A stretch of 64,000 nt of DNA from Pseudoxanthomonas sp. F37 (GCF_022965755.1 NZ_CP095187.1:2790001-2854000), one strand, 5' to 3'; positions 28,318 through 37,785 are shown, counted from the stretch's first letter. The notes: generated from the sequence alone by a model not told the origin. A program made the numbers and translations.

Positions 28318-28833
28318 TCATTCGGCCGGACACTGCGCCCTGCGGCCCTCGTGGAAGCGCTGGATGGCCGCCGCATCGGCCTTCTGCGGCGACACGCCGT
28401 CGTCGAACAGGACGCGCCACACGCCATCGTCGCCCCGGTACCAGACCGAGCCGAAGCGGCCGATGCGGCTTTCCCCGGTGTTGGGATCTTCGTACAGCGC
28501 CGGCCCGCTGGAATACGCCGTGCGGCCATCGCCGCCCAGGGTCACCACGGCGGGGTACCAGCTGAGCTTCAGCGTCGTACCCTGGATGAGCGGCGTCCAC
28601 TCGCGGGTGATGGCGTCGCGCCCGCGCGTGGGTGTCCGGCTTACGCCGAACGCGGCCTGGGGATGCAGGTGCTCGGCAAAGGCCACGGCGTCGTGGTCGG
28701 CGACGGATCGGGCGAAGCTGAGCTCGCGCTGCCAGACCTGGCAACGGGCGCCGGCGTCTTCGGCCGGCGCCGCGGCGGCTTGCGCCGCCGCAACGGCCAG
28801 CATCACGACAAGGGCGCGCGACACAGGGAGCAC
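28318..28833 (-). CDS. Exported NTF2-like (DUF4440/SnoaL-type) protein
   Basis: This protein of about 171 residues most likely starts at a GTG (28833), which gives a good signal peptide (VLPVSRALVVMLAVAAAQ); the first ATG, at 28803, would give a very short one. The mature part fits the cone-shaped NTF2-like fold: ELSFARSVADHDAVAFAEHL, then GRDAITREWTPLI, and SVWYRGDDGVWRVLFDDG. Such proteins bind small molecules or are enzymes of varied kind. It lies 11 bases downstream of the TGSR paralogue, so the two are probably one transcript. Confidence 0.72.
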   Translation of the reverse strand: MLPVSRALVVMLAVAAAQAAAAPAEDAGARCQVWQRELSFARSVADHDAVAFAEHLHPQAAFGVSRTPTRGRDAITREWTPLIQGTTLKLSWYPAVVTLGGDGRTAYSSGPALYEDPNTGESRIGRFGSVWYRGDDGVWRVLFDDGVSPQKADAAAIQRFHEGRRAQCPAE

Positions 28834-28844
28834 GTTGGCCCTGC

Positions 28845-29180
28845 TCAATGGGTCACGACGAAAACCTGACCCGGCATACGGTTGGCGCAGCGCTGATCCG
28901 CCTTGTCGCGCCAGATCAGCCGCGACCCGGTGCTCTGGACGCATTCTCCCTCTTGGCCGCCGCGGCCATCGCCAGTGGACGCACCGTTGACGTAAACGAT
29001 CCGGGCGGGTCGCCGCTTCTGCAACTCGGGTTCGTTCACCACGATCTTGAGGCGAGGGCGGGGCTTGTCACCCGCCACATCGGTCCCGGGGGGCGACTTC
29101 ACGTCACCCAGCGTATAAGCCGTCGCCATGACCGGGGACAGCAACGCGACAGCCAGCAACGCTTTCCATGTCTTGCTCAT
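28845..29180 (-). CDS. Small exported protein with TGSR motif (paralogue 2)
   Basis: This 111-residue protein starts MSKTWKALLAVALLSPVMATA, a signal peptide. A proline-rich middle is followed by the motif CVQSTGSRLIWRDK and a second cysteine (RCANRMPGQVFVV). The spacing C-x3-TGSR-x(n)-C-x(n)-PG matches the protein at 27899-28231. AGGAGG precedes the start (complement of gcctcct). It leads a two-gene unit with the NTF2-like gene. The function is unknown; a disulfide-bonded periplasmic protein is the most that can be said. Confidence 0.75.
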   Translation of the reverse strand: MSKTWKALLAVALLSPVMATAYTLGDVKSPPGTDVAGDKPRPRLKIVVNEPELQKRRPARIVYVNGASTGDGRGGQEGECVQSTGSRLIWRDKADQRCANRMPGQVFVVTH

Positions 29181-29299
29181 ACGGCCTCCTCGTGGGTTCC
29201 TGCGCGCAGCATCGGGGCCGGCGGGAGGGGTGTCAACCGCCTGAACCGGTCACATGCCCGTGCGATACTCAGGACTGACCCACGATCCTCAACCCCGCC

Positions 29300-30550
29300 T
29301 TGCGATCGACGCTTCTGTTGCTGGCATTGGCCCTGTTCCTGGGCGGATGCAACTCCCGGCCCGACACCCGGCCGTCGCGCACGCCGCACAGCGTCGTGCT
29401 GATCTCCATCGACGGCCTCCCCGCCCGCGCCTTGCAGCATGGCAACACCCCGCACCTGGACGCCCTGGCGGCCGAGGGCGTGCGGGCCGCCTGGATGAAC
29501 CCCTCCTACCCGGTGCTGACCTTCCCCAATCACTTCACCCTGGTGACAGGATTGCGGCCCGATCGCCATGGGATCATCCACAACAGCATGCATGACCAGG
29601 CCGTCGGCGGCTTCCGGGTGGCCGACAAGGCCGCGGGAGCGGATGCGCGCTGGTGGCAGGGCGAACCGATCTGGAACACGGCAGAGAAAGCCGGCCTGCG
29701 TACGGCCATCTGGGCCTGGCCCGGCAACGCGGCGCCCATCGGCGGCCGGCGGCCCACGCGCTGGGTGCCCTACTCGCCCGAGGTCAGCGCAGCCGACCGC
29801 GCCGATCAGGTCGCGGGCTGGCTGATCGAACCCACGGCCACACGCCCGAGCCTGGCCGCGCTGTATTTCGAGCGCGTGGACAACGTCGGCCACGACAAGG
29901 GTCCGGACGCGCCCGAAACGCAGGCGGCGATCCGCGAAGTCGACGCCGCCGTGGGCCGCATCGTGCAGACACTGGAGGCGCGTGGCCTGCGCGCGACGAC
30001 CGACGTGGTGGTGGTATCCGACCACGGCATGGCGCCGGTGCGGCCGGAACAGTACATCGCGCTGGAGGACATGGCGACGATCGAGCAGGCCGAAGCGGTG
30101 AGCACCGGCCAGGTGATCGGCTTCAATCCGCGCCCAGGCCACGAGGCCGACGTCGAACAGCGACTGCTGGGTCGCCACGACCATTACCAGTGCTGGCGCA
30201 AGCAGGATCTGCCCGCACGCTGGCATTACGGCACGCATCCGCGCGTCCCGGCGATCGTCTGCCAGTTCGACGAGGGCTGGAACGGATTGCCGGCGGCGCA
30301 GTTGCGCCGTACACCGCGGGCGCAGTTGAACCGCGGTTCGCATGGCTACGACAACGCATTGCCGTCGATGCGGGCGGTGTTCATCGCCGCCGGCCCCAGC
30401 TTCCGTCGGGGCGCCACGCTGCCGGCCTTCGACAACGTCGACGTGTATCCGCTGCTGGCGGAACTGCTGGGCCTGGCGCCCGCACGCAACGACGGAACCG
30501 CGGATACCTTCAAGCCGGTGCTCATGCCGCGGACGGCACCGGCGCATTGA
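29300..30550 (+). CDS. Ectonucleotide pyrophosphatase/phosphodiesterase-type lipoprotein
   Basis: This 416-residue protein starts at a TTG and has a lipobox (LFLGGCNS), so it is a lipoprotein. Alkaline-phosphatase-superfamily motifs of the NPP branch are all present: metal-binding Asp in LISIDGL, nucleophile Thr in VLTFPNHFTLVTGL, then FERVDNVGHDKGP, VVSDHGM and RGSHGYDN. NPPs cleave nucleotide and other phosphodiesters with two zinc ions; a Xanthomonas member is well studied. The TTG start is accepted because the signal peptide follows directly and no better start exists. Confidence 0.92.
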   Translation: MRSTLLLLALALFLGGCNSRPDTRPSRTPHSVVLISIDGLPARALQHGNTPHLDALAAEGVRAAWMNPSYPVLTFPNHFTLVTGLRPDRHGIIHNSMHDQAVGGFRVADKAAGADARWWQGEPIWNTAEKAGLRTAIWAWPGNAAPIGGRRPTRWVPYSPEVSAADRADQVAGWLIEPTATRPSLAALYFERVDNVGHDKGPDAPETQAAIREVDAAVGRIVQTLEARGLRATTDVVVVSDHGMAPVRPEQYIALEDMATIEQAEAVSTGQVIGFNPRPGHEADVEQRLLGRHDHYQCWRKQDLPARWHYGTHPRVPAIVCQFDEGWNGLPAAQLRRTPRAQLNRGSHGYDNALPSMRAVFIAAGPSFRRGATLPAFDNVDVYPLLAELLGLAPARNDGTADTFKPVLMPRTAPAH

Positions 30551-30599
30551 TGTCCGGAAACGGTGAGTCGGCGCGTGGATGCGGTGCTAGCCTGCGTCC

Positions 30600-32099
30600 A
30601 TGCTCCCGACCGATGCCAGCGCCCTGCCCGACCGCCACGTCTGCGAACAGGCGCGGCTGAGCCGCGACGCACGCTTCGACGGACTGTTCTTCACCGCGGT
30701 CACCAGCACACGGATCTACTGCCGCCCCGTATGCCCGGCGCCCGCGCCCAAGCCCCGCAACATCGTCTACTACCGCCACGCGGCGGCCGCAGAGGCCGCG
30801 GGCTTCCGCCCCTGCCTGCGCTGCCGGCCGGAACTCGCCCCCGGTGACGGCACCTGGCGCCGGGGCGACGAAGTGGTGGCGCGCGCACTCACGTTGATCG
30901 ACCAGGGCGCACTGGTCGACGCGCCGTTGTCGGACCTGGCGCAGCGCGTGGGCCTGGGCGAACGGCACCTGCGCCGGCTGTTCAGCGACCGGCTGGGCGC
31001 CACGCCGGCCCAGGTGCACGGCACCCGCCGCCTGCTGTTCGCCAAGCAGTTGCTGACCGAGACCACGCTGCCGGTCACCCAGGTGGCGCTGGCGGCGGGC
31101 TTCGGCAGCCTGACCCGCTTCAACACGGCCTTCCGCGCCGAATACCGGATGGCGCCGCGCGACCTGCGCAAGCGCGAACTGCCGGTCGCCCGCGACGCGA
31201 TGACGCTGCGCCTGGGCTACCGGCCGCCGTACGATTTTGGCGCCATGCTCGATTTCCTGCGCGGGCGCGCACTGCCGAGCGTCGAAGTCGTCGACGAGGT
31301 GAGCTATCGGCGCGTGATCGGCACGCCGGATACGCCAGGCTGGCTGCGGGTCAGCGCCTGGGACGAAGACACGCATGCGCTGAAGCTGGAACTGCACGGG
31401 GGTGCGGCGGCGGACCTGCTGCAGATCGTCAACCGCCTGCGGCGCATGTTCGACCTGGATGCCGATCCGCAGGCGGTTGCCGCGGCGCTGGGCCACGACG
31501 ACCGCCTGCGCCCCTTGCTGGATGCGCGGCCGGGCCTGCGCCTGCCCAGCGGTTGGGACGGTTTCGAGATCGCGGTGCGTGCGGTGATCGGCCAGCAGGT
31601 CAGCGTGGCCGCCGCGCGCACGCTGACGGCGCGCCTGGCGCAGCGGCATGGAACACCGCTGGCGATCCCGTTCGAGGGACTGACGCATCTGTTCCCGGCA
31701 CCGGAAACGCTGGTGGATGCCGACCTGACCGAGATCGGCCTGACCCGTGCGCGGGCCGAGACGATCCGCGGGCTGTCGCGCGCACTACTCGATGGCCGCG
31801 TCGACTTCCGGCCCGAGCGCACGCTGGAGGATTTCACCGCGCGCTGGGTCGCCCTGCCCGGCATCGGCCCGTGGACGGCGCACTACATGGCGCTGCGCGC
31901 GCTCGGCCATCCGGATGCGTTCCCCGCCGACGACCTGGTGCTGCAGAAGGCCGTGCCCACCGACGGCACGCGGATGACGGCCAAGGCGCTGACCGCGCGC
32001 GCGGAGGCCTGGCGGCCCTGGCGTGCCTATGCGGTGATCCATGTGTGGAAGGGCAGTATGCCGGCGCAGAAGGCAATGCCTTCTGTGGGAGCGACGTGA
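30600..32099 (+). CDS. Ada-type regulator fused to AlkA DNA-3-methyladenine glycosylase
   Basis: This 499-residue fusion has three parts. Residues 1-85 form the Ada metal-binding domain with its four cysteines (IYCRPVCP and RPCLRCRP), which senses methyl phosphotriesters. Residues 90-190 are an AraC-type DNA-binding domain ([32 protein letters not shown]). Residues 200-490 are AlkA, with AVIGQQVS, the helix-hairpin-helix [15 protein letters not shown] and the catalytic aspartate region FPADDLVLQ. The O6-methyltransferase part of E. coli Ada is missing and is supplied by ogt next door. The last codons and the stop come from an intergenic repeat. Confidence 0.95.
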   Translation: MLPTDASALPDRHVCEQARLSRDARFDGLFFTAVTSTRIYCRPVCPAPAPKPRNIVYYRHAAAAEAAGFRPCLRCRPELAPGDGTWRRGDEVVARALTLIDQGALVDAPLSDLAQRVGLGERHLRRLFSDRLGATPAQVHGTRRLLFAKQLLTETTLPVTQVALAAGFGSLTRFNTAFRAEYRMAPRDLRKRELPVARDAMTLRLGYRPPYDFGAMLDFLRGRALPSVEVVDEVSYRRVIGTPDTPGWLRVSAWDEDTHALKLELHGGAAADLLQIVNRLRRMFDLDADPQAVAAALGHDDRLRPLLDARPGLRLPSGWDGFEIAVRAVIGQQVSVAAARTLTARLAQRHGTPLAIPFEGLTHLFPAPETLVDADLTEIGLTRARAETIRGLSRALLDGRVDFRPERTLEDFTARWVALPGIGPWTAHYMALRALGHPDAFPADDLVLQKAVPTDGTRMTAKALTARAEAWRPWRAYAVIHVWKGSMPAQKAMPSVGAT

Positions 32100-32169
32100 G
32101 TCGCGACCGGGATACTTCGGGTCGCAACAGCATTTCATTCTTGCGGTCGCGACTCATGTCGCTCCTACA
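32084..32169. repeat. REP-type hairpin element
   Basis: Arms of 25 bases (32084-32108, TGTGGGAGCGACGTGAGTCG...; 32145-32169, ...CATGTCGCTCCTACA) are inverted repeats with two mismatches around a 36-base loop. A small palindrome (CAGAAGGCA/TGCCTTCTG) precedes it. A related element is at 44071-44218. Such repeats are common between genes in Xanthomonadaceae. This one lies between ada-alkA and ogt and includes the stop codon of the former. Confidence 0.8.
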
Positions 32170-32181
32170 TCGAACGCTCTT

Positions 32182-32691
32182 ATGCTCCCCACCATGATCC
32201 TCTACCGCGAATTCGACAGCCCCGTGGGCACACTCACCCTCGCCGCGACGGACGCGGGCCTGCATGCCATCGAATTCCCGCGCAACCGCCATCCGGCAGA
32301 CCGTGAGGGTTGGACACCGGGCGATCATCGCGTACTCGACCTGGCGGCGCGCCAGCTGGACGACTACTTCGCCGCCAGGCGGTGCGTGTTCGACCTGCCC
32401 CTGGCACCGCGCGGCACCGACTTCCAGCGCACCGTGTGGATGACGCTCGCAGGGATCGGCTACGGCGAAACGATCAGCTATGCGCAGCTGGCCCAGCGCG
32501 TCGGCAGGCCCACCGCCATGCGTGCGGTGGGCGCGGCGAACGGGCGCAATCCGTTGCCCATCGTGTTGCCCTGCCACCGCGTGATAGGCGCGGACGGTGC
32601 GCTGACGGGGTTCGGCGGCGGCCTGCCGACCAAGCAGTTCCTGCTGGAACTGGAAGGCGCCCTGCCGAAGTCCCGCGACCTGTTCGGCTGA
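32182..32691 (+). CDS. ogt: Methylated-DNA-[protein]-cysteine S-methyltransferase
   Basis: This 169-residue protein (157 aa after Met1 if ATG 32194 is counted as residue 13) repairs O6-methylguanine by moving the methyl group to its own cysteine. The active-site motif [18 protein letters not shown] is complete, and the helix-turn-helix region reads [18 protein letters not shown]. The Asn hinge is present ([11 protein letters not shown]). It follows the Ada-AlkA gene, with only the REP hairpin between, and completes an alkylation-repair pair. Two in-frame ATGs (32182 and 32194) are possible; neither has a good ribosome-binding site. Confidence 0.95.
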   Translation: MLPTMILYREFDSPVGTLTLAATDAGLHAIEFPRNRHPADREGWTPGDHRVLDLAARQLDDYFAARRCVFDLPLAPRGTDFQRTVWMTLAGIGYGETISYAQLAQRVGRPTAMRAVGAANGRNPLPIVLPCHRVIGADGALTGFGGGLPTKQFLLELEGALPKSRDLFG

Positions 32692-32697
32692 GCGCGG

Positions 32698-33459
32698 TCA
32701 CATCCCGCGGAAGCGCTGCTGGAACGCGCCGCTGACCGGCAGCACGTCCTTGCGCCCCTTCACGCTGAGCTGGTGGCGGCCCAGTTCGTCCTTGCGCACG
32801 CGGTCGATGGCCTGCACGCGCACCAGCACCCCGCGATGCACCTGCCAGAACACGTCCGGATCCAGGCCGCCAAGCAGTTCTTTCAACGACATGCGGATGA
32901 TGGCTTCATCATCGGCGGTCACCACGCGCACGTACTTGTCCTGCGCCTGGAAGAACAGCACCTCGTCGATGGCGATCATGCGCACGCTGTCGCCGACGCT
33001 GGCGGTGATCCAGCGGATCAGGCGGTCGCCCTGCGGCCGCAGGCGCGCCTCCAGGTCGTCGATCAGCGAGCGCATGTCCGGTACGCGCGCCTCGGCCAGG
33101 CGCGCCCGCATGCGCTCCACCGCCTGCGCCAGCCGCGCGTCCTGCACCGGCTTCAGCAGGTAGTCCGCCGCACCCGCCTCGAAGGCGCGGATGGCGTAGT
33201 CCTCGTACGCCGTGGTGAACACGACCAGCCCACCCTGCGCCACCACCTGCCGGGCGACGTCCAGCCCGCTGACGCCCGGCATGCGGATGTCGAGGAAGGC
33301 CACGCGCGGACGATGCCGGGTGACGGCGTCCAGCGCCGAGAGTCCGTCCTCACAGACGGCCACCAGCTCCAGCTCCGGCCATGCCGTGCGCAACTGCTGC
33401 TGCAGCGCGCGCCGCTGCGGCGCCTCGTCCTCGGCGATCAGGGCGGTGACGACATTCAT
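32698..33459 (-). CDS. LytTR-family response regulator
   Basis: This 253-residue protein has a receiver domain (1-120): acidic pocket AEDE, phospho-acceptor Asp in VAFLDIRMPG, FTTAYEDYAI and the conserved Lys in DYLLKPVQD. A LytTR DNA-binding domain follows (about 150-250), with RWITASVGDSVRMIAIDEV, FFQAQDKYVRVV and FWQVHRGVLVRV. LytTR regulators bind paired direct repeats. Its start overlaps the stop of the kinase gene by four bases (ATGA), so the pair is coupled. It may control the serine hydrolase gene that leads the operon. Confidence 0.94.
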   Translation of the reverse strand: MNVVTALIAEDEAPQRRALQQQLRTAWPELELVAVCEDGLSALDAVTRHRPRVAFLDIRMPGVSGLDVARQVVAQGGLVVFTTAYEDYAIRAFEAGAADYLLKPVQDARLAQAVERMRARLAEARVPDMRSLIDDLEARLRPQGDRLIRWITASVGDSVRMIAIDEVLFFQAQDKYVRVVTADDEAIIRMSLKELLGGLDPDVFWQVHRGVLVRVQAIDRVRKDELGRHQLSVKGRKDVLPVSGAFQQRFRGM

Positions 33460-34673
33460 GCGGCAGGCCCCAGCGGCACGCGGATCTCCGCGCAGACGCC
33501 ACGACCCTCGGCGGCCGGCGACAGGACGAAGGCCGCGCGCGCACCGTAGCGTGCCGCCAGTTGTTCGCGCACGTTCGCCAGGCCCATGCCGGTGCTCAGG
33601 CCAGGCTGAAGACCGGCGCCATCGTCGCGCACCTGCACGCGCAGGGTGTCGCCATCGCGCGCCGCTTCCACCTCGATGCGCCCCGGACCGGGCCGTGGTT
33701 CGATGCCGTGCTTGATCGCATTCTCCACCAGCGTGATCAGCAGCGACGGCGGAAACGGCGCCGCACGCAGCACCTCGTCGGCGCGCACCGCGTAGTCCAG
33801 GCGTCCCCCCATGCGCACCCGCATCAGTGCCAGGTAGCTGCTGCAGAGGTCGAGCTGCTGGCCGAGCGTGGCGTGCAGGCCGCGGTCGTCGCGCAGCTTG
33901 GGGATGGTGGCGCGCAGGAAATCGACCAGCGCATCCAGGGTCGCTTCGGCCTGGGCCGGATCCTGCCGCACCAGTGCACGGACCGATGCCAGCGTGTTGA
34001 ACAGGAAATGCGGCTCCACCTGCGCCTGCAGCACCCCCAGGCGCAGGTCCGCCTCATGCACGCGGCTTTCCAGGGCGCTCAGTTCGCGCACATGGTGGTG
34101 CTCGTCCCAGCGGCGATGTTCACTGAAGTACGCGCGCAGGGCCAGGCCGCCACCGAACAGACCGTAGATCACCACCAGCGCCGCCACATTGATGGCCAGT
34201 CCGATCGCCTTCACCACCGGTGAGAGCACCGGTGGCTTGACGGCCAGGCCGGCGGCGGCCAATTCCGGTTTGACCAGTTGGTCGATGTACGACGAAGCCA
34301 CCCGGTCGACGAAGAAGCTGAGCACCATGCCGGCCAGCACGGCCACCACCACGGCCTTGCGCTCCCACGCGACCGGCCAGCCGCGATGGCGCACTGCCGT
34401 GGCCAGAGCCGGGCCCAGCGTCGCCATCAGGCTGAAGGCGATGAACTGGGTGATGCCGACCCTGATCGCGATGCCGGGGTCCTGCAGGGCCACGCCGGTG
34501 CCCGTGCCGATGAACGCGGCGACCACCGCGATCACGCTGCAGAACAGCAGGCTGCGGCCCATCAGCCAGCGCAGGCCGAACACCGGATACTGGCGGTAGC
34601 GGCTCCATACCGCGTTCCCACCCACCAGTACTTCGGCCGGCAGCTTCTGCCGCAGCGGGTAGGTCCGCTCCAT
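33456..34673 (-). CDS. LytS/YehU-type sensor histidine kinase
   Basis: This 405-residue kinase has four membrane spans in the first 180 residues (SLLFCSVIAVVAAFIG; ITQFIAFSLMATLG; VVVAVLAGMVLSFFV; AINVAALVVIYGLFG). The His_kinase domain follows with QVEPHFLFNTLASV, where the His is the phosphorylation site, and the ATP-binding part shows LVENAIKHG and RDDGAGLQPG. There is no separate periplasmic domain, so the signal is sensed in or near the membrane. It lies two bases after the serine hydrolase stop and overlaps the regulator gene. Confidence 0.93.
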   Translation of the reverse strand: MERTYPLRQKLPAEVLVGGNAVWSRYRQYPVFGLRWLMGRSLLFCSVIAVVAAFIGTGTGVALQDPGIAIRVGITQFIAFSLMATLGPALATAVRHRGWPVAWERKAVVVAVLAGMVLSFFVDRVASSYIDQLVKPELAAAGLAVKPPVLSPVVKAIGLAINVAALVVIYGLFGGGLALRAYFSEHRRWDEHHHVRELSALESRVHEADLRLGVLQAQVEPHFLFNTLASVRALVRQDPAQAEATLDALVDFLRATIPKLRDDRGLHATLGQQLDLCSSYLALMRVRMGGRLDYAVRADEVLRAAPFPPSLLITLVENAIKHGIEPRPGPGRIEVEAARDGDTLRVQVRDDGAGLQPGLSTGMGLANVREQLAARYGARAAFVLSPAAEGRGVCAEIRVPLGPAA

Positions 34674-34675
34674 GC

Positions 34676-36319
34676 TTACTTCCTTTCTCCGCGCAGCTGC
34701 TGGCCCGCCTGCTTCAGCGTCAGCGCGACCACCTTGCCGGCCGCATCGCGCTCGAAGCGGATCTCCGCGCCCACGGCATCCATCACGAAGACATCGCGCT
34801 CCACCGCCTGCACGGGCAACGCGGGCTGGCCGGTGCCCTGGATGGTCAGGGTGTCGCCCTGCGCCTTCACGGCGAGCGAGAACGCGGGCATGAGCGGGTA
34901 ATCGCCCTCATAGTCGCGCAGGGCAGCGGCGTCGGGCTTCATCGCCGGCTGCGACGCGGCGGCATCGATGCGCTTGGCCGGCAGCGCGGCGCCCATCTGC
35001 ATCCAGGTGAAGGACTGGCCTTCCGCCGTGCGCCGCGGGCGCAGCACGGCATCGAATTCGCGCGGATAGAAATCGCCCGCACTGTCGTAGCCCATCGCAT
35101 ACGCGCCCTGACCGGCCGGCTGGATCTCCAGGGCGTCGCCCTGTCGGCGCAGCGCCATCTTCATGCCGCCCGCGAGCTCGTATTCGCCTGCCAACGCATC
35201 CAGCAGCGTGCCGTCCGGCCTGGCTTCATGCCGCGGCGCGCCCAGCGGAAAGCTGGCATCGACCAGGTGCAGACCCAGGGACCCCAGGCTGCCGATCGAA
35301 TTCCAGGTGGTGTCGGACAGGATCACCACGCCACGCTGCTTCTCGATGTCGAAGGATACGAACGAGGAGAAGCCGCCGGTACCCCCCTCGTGCACGTGCA
35401 CCGTACGCCCGCCCACGGGCATCAGCATCCAGTTCATCGCCATCGGCGGCGAATCCGATACCTGCTGCTGCGAGCGCTGCAGCGCCGCCGAAATGGACGT
35501 GGCCCCGCCCCCCAGTTGGCCCTGCACGTAGCGCACCATGTCATCGAGGGTCGCGCGCACGCCGCCCACGCCGGCGAGATTGGTCTGGAAATGCCAGGCC
35601 GGCGTGGCGCGCGCGTTCGGCGTATGGCCCACCGCCGCGCGCACGCCGTCCGGCGCCGCGTTGACGTAGGCATGGCGCATGCCCAGCGGCGCGAACAACC
35701 GCTGCTTCAGCAGGGTTTCCAGGTCGGTGCCCGCGCGGCGGGCGACAGCGTACGACAGCACCATCGAGGCGAAGTTGGAATACTCGGACTTCGTGCCCGG
35801 CGCCGCGGTGAGCGTGACATCGCCCAGCGAGGCGAGCAGTGCCGTTTCGTCCAGTTTCGCGTACGGATCGGTCATGTCGGCCGCGCCCATGCGCGAGGGC
35901 AGCGCCGGCAGGCCGGAGGTGTGGGTGACGATGTGGCGCAGCAGGATGGGCTTGCCCTGGTAGTCGGGCAGCTTCGTGCCCTGCGGGAGCCAGGCCGACA
36001 GCGGATCGTCCAGCGAACCCTTGCCCTGCGCGATCAGGTCGGCCAACAGCGCCGCCGTCATGGTCTTGCTGACCGAGCCGATCTCGAACGCGCTGTCGGG
36101 CCCGATGCGCGACGTCTCCTTAGGATCCGCGCACTGGTAGGTGCGGGCGACCGTGCCGGCCTCCACGACCGCCACCGCCATGCAGGCACCGGTGCGGTCG
36201 CCCTGCAGGCGTTGCTTCACCGTGCCGGCCAGGGCCTGGTCGGTCATCGCATGGGCGGGCGTGAAGACGGTAAGGCCGGCAGCGGCCAGGGTGATGGCGA
36301 GCGAATGGGCGTAGGCCAT
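34676..36319 (-). CDS. Exported serine hydrolase (beta-lactamase class C/penicillin-binding-like)
   Basis: This 547-residue protein starts MAYAHSLAITLAAAG with a signal peptide ending PAHA. The active-site motifs of the beta-lactamase/transpeptidase-like superfamily are visible: SxxK in GSVSKTM and YxN in SEYSNFAS, with HVHEGGTGGF as the third box. A beta-rich domain of about 180 residues follows. These enzymes act on D-amino-acid peptides or esters rather than being true beta-lactamases. It is the first gene of a three-gene unit with the sensor kinase and regulator, only two bases apart, so a cell-envelope role is likely. Confidence 0.9.
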   Translation of the reverse strand: MAYAHSLAITLAAAGLTVFTPAHAMTDQALAGTVKQRLQGDRTGACMAVAVVEAGTVARTYQCADPKETSRIGPDSAFEIGSVSKTMTAALLADLIAQGKGSLDDPLSAWLPQGTKLPDYQGKPILLRHIVTHTSGLPALPSRMGAADMTDPYAKLDETALLASLGDVTLTAAPGTKSEYSNFASMVLSYAVARRAGTDLETLLKQRLFAPLGMRHAYVNAAPDGVRAAVGHTPNARATPAWHFQTNLAGVGGVRATLDDMVRYVQGQLGGGATSISAALQRSQQQVSDSPPMAMNWMLMPVGGRTVHVHEGGTGGFSSFVSFDIEKQRGVVILSDTTWNSIGSLGSLGLHLVDASFPLGAPRHEARPDGTLLDALAGEYELAGGMKMALRRQGDALEIQPAGQGAYAMGYDSAGDFYPREFDAVLRPRRTAEGQSFTWMQMGAALPAKRIDAAASQPAMKPDAAALRDYEGDYPLMPAFSLAVKAQGDTLTIQGTGQPALPVQAVERDVFVMDAVGAEIRFERDAAGKVVALTLKQAGQQLRGERK

Positions 36320-36445
36320 GGCGGTGCTCCTGAGGGGTCGGTCGCCATGCTGTCGAAGGAGGTCGCCACGCGTGCGGGTCTGCGACGGGCGGGCCGCCGG
36401 TAACGACGAACCCGGCGATCCGGACGATGGCCGCCGCGGCATGCG

Positions 36446-37702
36446 TCAGTCCTCCAGCAACCGGCGCACCGTCGCGCCGTAACGGCGCGCGATGGCCTCA
36501 TGGTCGACATGGCGTCCATCCACCACCTTGTCGCGGCCGCTTACCCGGACCGATCGGACCAGCCGCCGGTTGCCTGCGAACAGCCAGCGGTCCACCAGGT
36601 CCTCCGGGGTGGCACCGGCCAGCACCGGGGCGTCCGCATCCAGCCAGACGGCGTCCTGCGGATCCGGCGCGGGGCCGGTGGCATCTCCGGCGCTGTCCAG
36701 CACCCCTGCCAGCAGGGTGCGGCCCACCCGGGGCGAGCCCGGCAGCACCGCGATGTTGCGATGGCGTGTGACCAGTCGCTGGCCGTACTCCAGCCAGCGC
36801 AGTTCCTCCACCGGCGACACGGAGACATGCGAATCCGAACCGATGCCCCAGCGTCCGCCCGCCTGCAGGTAGTCGCGCAGCGGGAACAGGCCGTCGCCGA
36901 GGTTCGCTTCCGTCGTGGGGCAGATCGCGACGGTGGCGCCACTGGCGGCGACGCCGCGCGTTTCCTCGTCCGTCAGGTGGGTGGCATGCACCAGCGTCCA
37001 GCGCCGGTCGACAGCGAACTCGCGCAACAGCCACTCCACCGGGCGCGCGTTGCGCAGCGCCAGGCAATCCTGCACCTCGCCCACCTGCTCGGCGATGTGG
37101 ATATGCACGGGCGCCTCGGCCGGCAGTGCCACCAGCACCTGGCGCATCGCCGCTTCCGGCACGGCCCGCAGGCTGTGGAACGCGCAGCCCACGCGCAGCG
37201 ATTCATCCTGTAGCGGGCGCAGGGTGTCGAGCAGGCGGAGGAATCCGTCCACATCGTGGCCGAAGCGCTGCTGGCGCGCCGACAGCGCGCGACCATCGAA
37301 GCCGCCTGTCATGTACAGCACCGGCAGCAGGGTCATGCGGATGCCGGTATCGCGGGCGGCGGCCACCAGCGCCCTGGACATGGCCGCGGGGTCTTCGTAC
37401 GGCGTGCCGTCGGGCCGATGGTGCACGTAGTGGAACTCGCACACATGCGTGTAGCCGGCTTCCAGCATTTCGGCGTACAGCTGCGCCGCCACCGCGTAGG
37501 TGCTCTCCGGCGTCATCCGCGCGGCGAAGCGGTACATGATCTCGCGCCAGGTCCAGAAGCTGTCTTCCGGGTGGGTCTGGTGCTCGGCCAGTCCCGCCAT
37601 GGCCCGCTGGAAGGCGTGCGAATGCAGGTTGGCGATGCCCGGCACGCGCCAGCCGGCGTCGGTGGCGACGATCTGGCCAGCAAGGGGATCGGTGTTCGGC
37701 AT
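36446..37702 (-). CDS. hutF: Formimidoylglutamate deiminase
   Basis: This 418-residue amidohydrolase removes ammonia from N-formimidoyl-glutamate in the five-step histidine route. Metal-binding HSH is seen in GIANLHSHAFQRAMAG, then FHYVHHRPDG, HIHIAEQVGEV, VHATHLTDEE and GSDSHVSVSP. The N-terminal composite beta-domain is about 25 residues shorter than in Pseudomonas HutF; an in-frame stop lies 12 codons before the ATG, so it cannot be extended. It is divergent from the small membrane gene and hutI. Confidence 0.95.
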   Translation of the reverse strand: MPNTDPLAGQIVATDAGWRVPGIANLHSHAFQRAMAGLAEHQTHPEDSFWTWREIMYRFAARMTPESTYAVAAQLYAEMLEAGYTHVCEFHYVHHRPDGTPYEDPAAMSRALVAAARDTGIRMTLLPVLYMTGGFDGRALSARQQRFGHDVDGFLRLLDTLRPLQDESLRVGCAFHSLRAVPEAAMRQVLVALPAEAPVHIHIAEQVGEVQDCLALRNARPVEWLLREFAVDRRWTLVHATHLTDEETRGVAASGATVAICPTTEANLGDGLFPLRDYLQAGGRWGIGSDSHVSVSPVEELRWLEYGQRLVTRHRNIAVLPGSPRVGRTLLAGVLDSAGDATGPAPDPQDAVWLDADAPVLAGATPEDLVDRWLFAGNRRLVRSVRVSGRDKVVDGRHVDHEAIARRYGATVRRLLED

Positions 37703-37785
37703 GGCGGTGCTTGCGGCGGCGACGGGGTGCGTTAGGCTACCGCGTCACCCACGCCAAGACACGCCCGCGCAGGTCGCCCACCTCC

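Noticed and set aside
34676-36319. Antibiotic-resistance beta-lactamase
   Set aside because: SxxK and YxN motifs also define peptidases and esterases; the 547-residue length and extra C-terminal domain do not fit AmpC.
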